From an uncultured Alphaproteobacteria bacterium (GTDB lineage Bacteria > Pseudomonadota > Alphaproteobacteria > Bin95), in contig CAJXVF010000190.1 of assembly GCA_913060845.1 (NCBI GenBank), positions 1-5,743 of the forward strand: DNA of 5,743 nt, written 5' to 3'. The position numbers were made by a program, and so were the translations under genes. Shown here piece after piece: positions 5,696-5,743 of the stretch; positions within the stretch are counted from its first letter, which is position 1, and the number at the start of each line of letters is the position of its first letter. Below the pieces are notes generated by a model. The model did not search any database. It was not told the DNA's origin and saw only the letters and a list, made by a program, of their open reading frames with translations.

Positions 5696-5743
5696 CTGTC
5701 TCTTATACACATCTGACGCTGCCGACGAATAGAGAGGTGTAGA
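5696..5743 (+). other. Illumina Nextera adapter contamination at the contig end
   Basis: Bases 5696-5714 are CTGTCTCTTATACACATCT, the reverse complement of the 19-bp Tn5 mosaic end used in Nextera libraries. GACGCTGCCGACGA (5715-5728) is the remainder of that transposase adapter. ATAGAGAG (5729-5736) sits in the index position and is the reverse complement of CTCTCTAT, the i5 index known as N/S502. GTGTAGA (5737-5743) begins the i5 primer tail. The match is gap-free and in the right order, so these 48 bases are synthetic, not a natural transposon end. Confidence 0.98.

Noticed and set aside
5696..5714. A Tn5/IS50 mosaic transposon end.
   Set aside because: The mosaic end is followed directly by synthetic adapter, index and primer bases, so it comes from library preparation and not from a resident transposon.

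Overview
The window looks like the chromosome of an alphaproteobacterium of moderate GC content. The evidence is the character of the proteins: an Alphaproteobacteria-type DusA, a TPR/beta-barrel plus FecR pair of a kind I associate with that class, and a fused APH-like/P-loop kinase. A finer placement (for example Kordiimonadales or Rhodospirillales) would be a guess. I see no RNA gene, CRISPR array, insertion sequence or phage gene.

Layout. Bases 1-65 hold the probable 3' end of an unidentified gene. A small, very basic 61-residue protein follows (76-261). A possible promoter then precedes a co-directional cluster. The cluster begins with an exported protein with TPR repeats and a C-terminal beta-barrel (359-1720). 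Next is a secreted stand-alone FecR-domain protein starting at 1752, whose frame is broken near 2252; the lost C-terminal part continues in another frame to 2512. A YbfF-like alpha/beta hydrolase starting at GTG 2505 completes the cluster and overlaps the FecR tail by 8 nt. On the opposite strand, overlapping the hydrolase 3' end by 17 bp, lies a kinase-like protein made of an aminoglycoside-phosphotransferase-fold domain and a P-loop ATPase domain (3298 to about 4869). Divergent from it, dusA (tRNA-dihydrouridine synthase A) starts at 4943 and runs off the end.

The last 48 bases (5696-5743) are not genomic. They match the Illumina Nextera transposase mosaic end, the read adapter, an 8-base index and the start of the i5 primer. 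The native sequence therefore ends at 5695, dusA is cut there, and its apparent last six residues (LSLIHI) plus stop are adapter translation.

How the genes may work together. The TPR/barrel protein and the FecR protein are closely spaced, both carry signal peptides, and probably act together at the outer membrane; their exact function is not known to me. The hydrolase is translationally linked to the FecR gene but need not share its pathway. The kinase/ATPase and dusA form a separate divergent pair. The points most worth a second look are the adapter, the FecR frameshift, the FecR/TPR-barrel pair, and a perfect 11-bp hairpin just after the hydrolase start codon.
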